DNA from: Isoetes taiwanensis
Lineage: Eukaryota; Streptophyta; Lycopodiopsida; Isoetales; Isoetaceae
DNA length: 64,000 nucleotides
Direction: 5' to 3'
NCBI GenBank assembly: GCA_021234155.1
Contig: JAJEKV010000874.1
Coordinates: forward strand, 1 to 64,000
In this document: in pieces, positions 58,056-64,000 of the stretch
How positions within the stretch are numbered: position 1 is the stretch's first letter
Layout: each line of letters begins with the position of its first letter
Notes under the pieces: model-generated
The model's input: only the letters and a program-made list of their open reading frames with translations
Database searches by the model: none
Told to the model about the DNA's origin: nothing
Program-made: the position numbers and the translations under genes

Positions 58056-60300
58056 TTACAATCTCAACCACATCTTCAGATGTGGTTTCCTCCCCATGAG
58101 GGCCCCATGATCCTCACATGGCCTCAGTAGTCCATGCCCCCACAAATTGACCCATATTGACATCCAAGCACACGTAAAAGATCTTGATCCCCGCCAGTTG
58201 CCCAACATTTGCATGACCTTAACTTGGTGCTTACATAAGTTGCCCTTGGCTCCCGAGACGATCCTGAGATGCCCGGTTCTTGTGTGCCCGTTCACAAAGT
58301 ATGGTCCTTGCCCTAGAGTGCGTTCACTTTGCACTTACGCCTCACCTTCTTGAAGTTAGTGAATGTGACCTGTTCATCATGCAATCTTCCCGCCCAATAT
58401 GGCACATTGTATTATCTCTTCCGGGAGGTGTTCACCACAAACCCTGCTTCCTTCATGGACCTAGATGACAAGAGAATTATATTCTTAAAATCAAAATAGG
58501 CTACAAATGATGATTAGAAGTTATACTTGATGTATGCCATGTGTGTCTCCGCGTTGTTGGTTAGAATGTAGAGGAGCGATCAATCCTCCGTCCCTGAGTG
58601 CTTTCGTTTGAAATGCCCAGCGCCTTTTCAAGGCACAATGCCATGCCTCTATGGGCGCATTAGTCTCTTGATTTGGAGTGAGGGGTACATCCTTGTAGCC
58701 AATACCCATTGAAAAGGCAAATGTTTTGGTCCACTCCTTACTCATGTAGCCTTAACTTGGGGTGTATTGAGGATACTTCCTCAATAAGTCCTCCAATTTC
58801 CTAGTTGCCTCCCTCCCTTCGCCTCCTATACTCTTCCATTGCATAACATTGTCCCTAGAGGACCTTGTCTTGTACATAATGTAACCAAGTTCCTTGAGAC
58901 GATCACATTCACAATGCCACCTTGTTCTTGATGTTCTTACGCAACCACTTGATCCAAGCCCTCCTCACGTGCCATATGCAAATTTGCGAGGAGCACACTA
59001 GGAAAAACCTATGAAATTAAACAATGTTAGTACACTTGTGATTTTGCTTCCAAGGATTAGAGTTTTGACAAGTTACTTTTTTCACGGCCTTTATCTCAAA
59101 AGATGGGCATCATGCATAATGATGCGAGGTACCGCCAATGTCGGATCATCAAGATAAGGACTCCTTTAGTGCTTGCATCCACTTTGTTATAGCTCCACTC
59201 TTTTTGAGAATTGGTAATAACGTAAGCCAATGGTAAACCATTGGAATACTCATCAAAGTAGAAGTGTGAAAAGATAGAACACGCATTAAACCATACACAA
59301 TAATCAAATCAACACACAATAAAAGTTGAGGAAGAACCGCACCTCTTGTCGTTTGTTTTGAATGTAGAGTCCATGCAAATGGCTTTGTTCTTGCCAAAAT
59401 TTCAACATGGACTCCCTTTGGATTGGAGTCATAACTCCTAATTGAAACAAGTCTCCTTGCTCATACATGAACATAGAATCTTGATGTTGTTGAACCCACA
59501 TGTCAATGCTAGTGGGAAGATCTTCATGTAGCTTCCATGTGTTACGAACAACTCCCTTTTCAATATTGTGACACGTCCGGAATTTTCAACACATCATTCC
59601 TGCCACATGCTTTCTGTCCATTTCACTTCAAGTCTCAACCTCCACCTCTCTTCATGCATGTTCATTACACTTTCACATATGGTGCCATTGGACAAGCTTC
59701 GCCTTACCCATTCCCTCAATTCTTGTGAGATCCGGGTGCTAGCTTGAACCTAACTCCAAAGGATGGGTCAACAAACCTACCATGGCAAGGGCAAACCTTG
59801 GATATTCTTGTGATCAAACCCATAATAAGTGATATGTGAAAATGCAGGAAGGAAATAGAGTTGCTCGATTGTGAAATGGTAATCGGGCGGCCCCGTATGC
59901 CCTCTCCCCTCTCAACCCTTTTCCCTTTTGTGTCTTGGTGGGCGTGGTCTTTCCTCAACCACATGAGTGTTTCTTTGTCTTGTCCCGAGGTCCATATGAA
60001 CACCAATATCCAGGATATTGTGCATTACAAGTTAGTATTAATCTACTAGGTGTAATCTTAATGACAAGCACCTCAAATGACTTAAAAAAGCAAAGATTTA
60101 TAATCAAACACATAGTTGAGCAAACACATAATCTTGGACTCATGATTTAAAACAAAACACATGTATCAAAAACAAATACCTCTTCAACGTCACATATGAA
60201 TCCCTTGTAGGGTCTTTTTTAACACTCTCTCGTGCACTCGAACTTCTTAGATAGAAATTGCGGGTGCTTCACAATTCCTCAAGCTCCCCAAGACCTTGAG
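58056..60300 (-). pseudogene. MULE transposase with SWIM-type tail, decayed
   Basis: On the minus strand the family order is kept. FQLGVMTPIQRESMLKFWQE lies near 59,440-59,390 (before the catalytic domain). FYFDEYSNGLPLAYVITNSQ lies near 59,255-59,200 (first catalytic Asp region of the MULE DDE domain). TNAPIEAWHCALKRR is at 58,664-58,620 (the conserved TN..IE..H..LK motif after the last acidic residue). GNLCKHQVKVM near 58,235 is the C..H end of a SWIM zinc finger. Frameshifts and stops separate these pieces. The enzyme cuts and joins element ends; its TIRs lie at 51,616 and 61,592. Intact relatives are 600-900 residues in one frame. Confidence 0.8.
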
Positions 60301-60839
60301 AAATCTTGGACCCGGTCACAGTATGGATGTAGCAAGTCCAAACAAGCATCCGCCACCCCTTGAATATCGGGGTACAAAATGCTCTTCGGGATACCAATGT
60401 AAGTTGCCATGATCAAGCAGGCCATTTGGAGGTGTTTACAGATGTATCAACCCTAATTTTTAAAATAAGAACAAAATGAAAATGACATAACGCTTGTTTT
60501 CGGAACATTATCCGACCCCTAAGCTGGAAATAAAAACATTAAACACAAAATCGTAGCGCTTCTTTAAAAGCCCTTGAACTTACCTCTTCTCTCTTCGCTC
60601 CTAATCCGGGTCCATAGCTGCTGCAGCCGCTGACCGCATTGCGCCTCCTCCTCCATGCCTCGCTTCGCCGACCACACGCGGGGACGAACCACACTCCTTA
60701 TGGTGATCCCGGAGTGGTTTGAACGTCCACGCGTGTTCTCATTGTATTGGTTTTACGCATGGTGCATGGGGTGGTAATTCAAACTTAGAACACGATTAGT
60801 CCACGCTATCCTCTCACGAGTCCAAACATTCTCATGTAT
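60301..60839. other. Upstream of the MULE transposase
   Basis: CG-rich near 60,600-60,720, perhaps promoter or first-exon DNA of the minus-strand transposase. No clear start codon context was found. Confidence 0.3.
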
Positions 60840-61592
60840 TCTCGCCTCCAGGAATCGAGGGGGCAAATGACAATGGGGGATCCCGGAGGAGGGGGATCAC
60901 GGCCCGGATAGCGTCCCCGTTATCGACCATTAGGGGGTGATCCGGAGGATCGGGGATCCGGGGGTGCAGAGATCCGGGAGGAGGATCCCCAGCCGATAGG
61001 GTCCCCGTTAACGACCACCGGGGCGGGTGACCACAGGGGCGTGGGGTCCCGGCCGTTATCGACCGGCACGGGTGATCGGGAGGAGGGGATCCATGCCCCG
61101 GGTGCCCGCCGGGATCCCGGAGGGAGGGGATCACCTCTACGGATAAGGCCCGGGCCAAGTACGGCCCACTGGCAGGTGATGAGGAGGGTCCAGGGGTGCC
61201 CGGGATCCCGGAGGAGGGGATCACCCCGGATGGGCGTCCGTAGTTATCGACCGATAGGGGTGATCCCGAGGAGGGATCCAAGGTCCAAGGGGTGCCGGGG
61301 ATCCCTGAGGAGGGATCACCTGGCCGGATATCGTCCATGGGGCAAACACCATCGACCGGGGATCCAGGAGGAGGGGATCGCGTGGATGATCCCGGAGGCG
61401 AGGGATCTCGAGGCATGGCGCGACCCCATTGCACGGGGTTTGGGCCCCGGGGATGGTGCAGGCCGGCGTGGCGTCTTTAACGTACATTTCTAACGGGTCT
61501 CCGAACGGACCCCGTCGAGGGAGCTGCGGGATCCCGAGGTTTGTAAATTTATCTTCGGGATCACCGAATCAAGGGTAAAAGTATCCTGAGCC
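60840..61592 (-). repeat. Right TIR with GATCCC-rich subterminal array
   Basis: Built from gatcccggaggaggggatca and gtgcccgggatccc, inverted relative to the left arm. Ends in tcgggatcaccgaatcaagg, then gtaaaagtatcctgagcc. ORFs of 150-200 codons on both strands are repeat artefacts. Confidence 0.8.
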
Positions 61593-61921
61593 GATATGGG
61601 GGAATATTTGGCTTTATTAAGGACAAATAGTCACATCACCCAGCTTGAATTAATGACCGGAATCTGTCTACTACTGTTAACATATACGAATATTTTATAT
61701 GTTTCCATTACTTCGGAGGAAAGCATGGTTTTTTTTGTTTTTGCCCATCATTAAAACCAGCTTGGATTATATCCGGTATCTACCCTCTTTCAACTGATAT
61801 TATCGTATCCACGCGTGTAAAATTTGTTCAATTTCCTGTGCAAATGTTTTACATCAGTTTTCTTAAAGTATGAATAACACGACAACATGTTACAATTAAG
61901 TTATAAGGAATAGAAAGCAGG

Positions 61922-62452
61922 CTAAATGCTAGACTGCCAATTCTGGAATATGCATTTGCGGCCTAGGCTTGTAGAAGGATCTATACACAGCAATGTCTCC
62001 TCCTGGCTTTTCAACTCCACAATGTAGAAAGACTTCTCCTTGTAAATTACAAAACCAAGGGGCTTCTTCACAGTTTCTCCAATGTTGAAGATAATTTTTT
62101 CAACAGGGGAAAAACATAAGTGTATCTAACCTTATCTTCCAGAGGTTTTCTCCTGGAGAAATAGATAAAAATTCAAAGGCGTTGATGAAAGCTGCCATGG
62201 ATTATGTTACAAGATGTGATTCACTCACCATATCATCTTCAACATGTTCCAGATCTTGCAGACGTATAAATTCAGTAGAGCGAAATTTAGGAATGTAGTC
62301 TTCGTTGAACCAAGGATCCTGATTTGTGCTGATACACTGCATTGAATTAGGCTGCAACATCTGATTAATCAGATGGCAGCTGCCCTGTTTAGTCCATTGA
62401 GTGAAATAATGATCTGGATTAACTATTTCCCTTAACAACTCTGCTATGCTAC
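61922..62452 (-). CDS. Last two exons of an unidentified host gene
   Basis: The terminal exon 62,125-61,922 (after GGTTAG) runs in phase 0 for 67 residues to TAG: FSPVEKIIFNIGETVKKPLG, FVIYKEKSFYIVELKSQEET, ending FQNWQSSI. The exon before it (about 62,452-62,229) starts SIAELLREIVNPDHYFTQW, ends LQDLEHVEDDM, and is followed by GTGAGT, also phase 0. The two join without a stop. Composition is that of a real globular protein. It lies 330 bp outside the Mutator-like element, so it probably belongs to the host. Upstream, SWGYSGANADLCFGVIPF near 62,530-62,480 may be another exon. I do not recognise the family. Confidence 0.6.
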
Positions 62453-62559
62453 TGACATGAAAGTGCAAATACCTGCTCTTAAGACAAAGGGAATGACACC
62501 AAAGCATAGGTCTGCATTGGCACCAGAATATCCCCAGCTCTGTATACATCTAGAGCTAC

Positions 62560-64000
62560 ATAACCAGACGAGCCACATGTTGTAGCAAACCATCAAGTCC
62601 TAATTAATGCTGCAAAACACCGAGACAAAAATCTTTCTTTAACTTGCCTTTGAATCTAAACAACCAGTTCTTGCCGTGGTACACCCTATAGCTATACTAA
62701 TACTGTACTGCTTGGATAAGCAGTTGGCAATATTTCCTTGCCTCATCTCTGGACAGCTTTCTGCTCAACAATTTGTCAAAGAGCTCCTTCCAGAAGCAAT
62801 ATACACTATACTTGCTTGCTAACATCTTATAAAAAGCTGAACTATTTTGGATGCTCCCTTTTAATTTGCTTCTCCATTTCGTGTCTTGGCTTTCTCTTTG
62901 ACAAGAACTTTGATGGCACCTGTTTCCCCTGTTTCTGGCTTAACCTTACCTTGGCATAAGCGGCCAAGCTCATATTTTCCAACTCTGGTCTATGTGCACA
63001 GCATCCATCTCAAAAAAAATATATCCTCTGACAATCAAATAGAAAGAAACACAAGATGAAAGCAGAAATACCGCAAAATCAATCATAACTTATTCCTGTA
63101 GATGAAGAGCAAAATGGTTTTCAAACTCAAATTCGCGAGAAAGCAGAATATGGAAGAAAAGAGCAGACTGGATTTAAAGATCGTTTTGATGCCTCAGGTA
63201 GAAGTAGGCTCTCATGGTGAAAAAGTGCAGCTGAGATCCCTGCAGATTCCAGTATGGGCCGCTTTGAGAATATTCCAGTAGGGGTAGGGTGGGGGATTAT
63301 GTGGTCAGTGTGATCAGTGAAATTGATTCAGATTTTATTCAAGTGAAAGGTTGAGATAGATAATATCATATGACAAACCATTTTGTAGGAACCGCACTCC
63401 AGAATCCCTCTGTGATGCTCCGAGATCCCCGTGTAGATATATGGAGGCCAAGATCCCACTGTGAACTGCGCGGTTAATGGCATACTGCGCAGTTAGGGCA
63501 AAAAATTCCCCTGGTTCGTGTAGTTTCAATATGAGAGCGCTTTAGTCTGTTTTTGGTGCGGTGCTACCTATTCAACTCCCTACTCAATGTCTGTTGCATA
63601 TAATGAAAAAACTTATTTATATATTTAGTGCGCATGCTTTGTAGTTTTTACTTTTGTTTGTTAATCAGAGAGACTTGAACTACAATCATCAGGCACTTGC
63701 TAATTTGATTGACGTGCTGATGTGCTAGCCAAAGGGTTAACGTGCATCACCAAAGTTTCCTCTTTGTTGCTGCAAAGGAATTGAGGAATTCACACCCCTG
63801 AGGGCTTAAATTGATCAATTCTACCATGGCAATCAGCCACCCATAAACATACTACAATATTTAGCCCGTTGGAATTGGAAATATAATAGGAAGACTATGA
63901 TCTGAGTTCAGATGCTCCAGATATGAGGTAAAACATTCTACTGCTGAGTTCTAGAATGGCTCTACTAGAGATACAAGATTCTAACTCATCTAGAATACTA
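62560..64000. other. Right edge, exon candidates only
   Basis: Probably introns and upstream exons of the minus-strand gene ending at 61,922. A minus-strand open stretch at 63,335-63,529 (EPGEFFALTAQYAINRAVHS) could be an exon but lacks decisive splice sites. Nothing else was recognised. Confidence 0.3.

Larger units (their letters stand above)
51616..61592. mobile_element. Mutator-like element (MULE) with Ulp1-like protease, 9.98 kb
   Basis: The left end reads GGCTCAAGATACTTTTACCC and the reverse complement of the right end reads GGCTCAGGATACTTTTACCC. Both continue with ttgattcggtgatcccg and agataaattta. Flanking 9-mers are CATATGGGG (51,607-51,615) and GATATGGGG (61,593-61,601), a 9-bp target duplication with one change, as expected of Mutator-like elements. 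Inside, a plus-strand Ulp1-like protease (54.6-55.3 kb) faces a minus-strand MULE transposase (60.3-58.0 kb). Long GATCCC-rich arms form the subterminal regions. Mutator-like elements carrying Ulp1 proteases are known in plants. Both genes are degenerate. Confidence 0.85.

Noticed and set aside
60832-61434. 200-codon minus-strand and 150-codon plus-strand frames
   Set aside because: Both lie in the right TIR repeat array and mirror its unit.

Overview
The window looks like repeat-rich nuclear DNA from a streptophyte plant, most likely a charophycean alga or an early-diverging land plant rather than a flowering plant. Several observations support this: a broken copy of the plant-specific PH-RCC1-FYVE (PRAF) gene, two CACTA-type transposons, a Mutator-like element carrying a Ulp1-type protease, a DUF7869-type mobile ORF, and a miniature LTR element with the usual plant initiator-tRNA-Met primer site. 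A DIRS-like tyrosine-recombinase retrotransposon is also present, which is known from algae, fungi and animals but poorly documented in land plants. The species cannot be fixed from sequence alone. No rRNA, tRNA or CRISPR array was seen, and almost all long ORFs are broken.

Layout. 1-1.4 kb: last three exons of an unidentified plus-strand gene with a polyA signal. About 3.1 kb: a Helitron-like 3' end. 5.0-14.0 kb: decayed mobile-element coding, with an unidentified minus-strand pseudogene (5.0-8.3 kb), a GC-rich centre, a plus-strand DUF7869 pseudogene (9.7-12.9 kb) and a duplicated minus-strand tail. 14,737-25,814: an 11-kb CACTA-like element with TIRs and a 3-bp target duplication. It holds a roughly 1.1-kb satellite array, a pyrimidine tract, a 95-bp minisatellite and clean exons of a captured gene. 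26,010-46,594: a DIRS-like element read on the minus strand in the order gag, RT, RNase H, YR, and split by two insertions. The first insertion is a second CACTA element (27,194-34,529) that carries the PRAF pseudogene. That pseudogene is itself interrupted by a 1,144-bp TRIM with 36-bp LTRs. The second is a Ty3/gypsy-type LTR element (36,661-43,369) with gag, protease, RT and RNase H but no integrase that I can see. 46.6-47.7 kb: a gag fragment of the same gypsy lineage. 47.76-48.4 kb: a palindromic satellite. 48,800-49,235: a foldback MITE. 51,616-61,592: a 10-kb Mutator-like element with GATCCC-rich TIRs and a 9-bp target duplication (one mismatch). It encodes a plus-strand Ulp1-like protease and a minus-strand MULE transposase, both degenerate. 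61.9-62.5 kb: the last two exons of another unidentified host gene.

The nesting gives relative ages. The DIRS-like element is older than the CACTA and gypsy insertions inside it. The PRAF copy is older than the TRIM, whose two LTRs are identical in the bases given, so the TRIM is the youngest clear event. Coding repeatedly survives only as frame-shifted fragments, so I used conserved motifs and splice signals rather than ORF length to call features.
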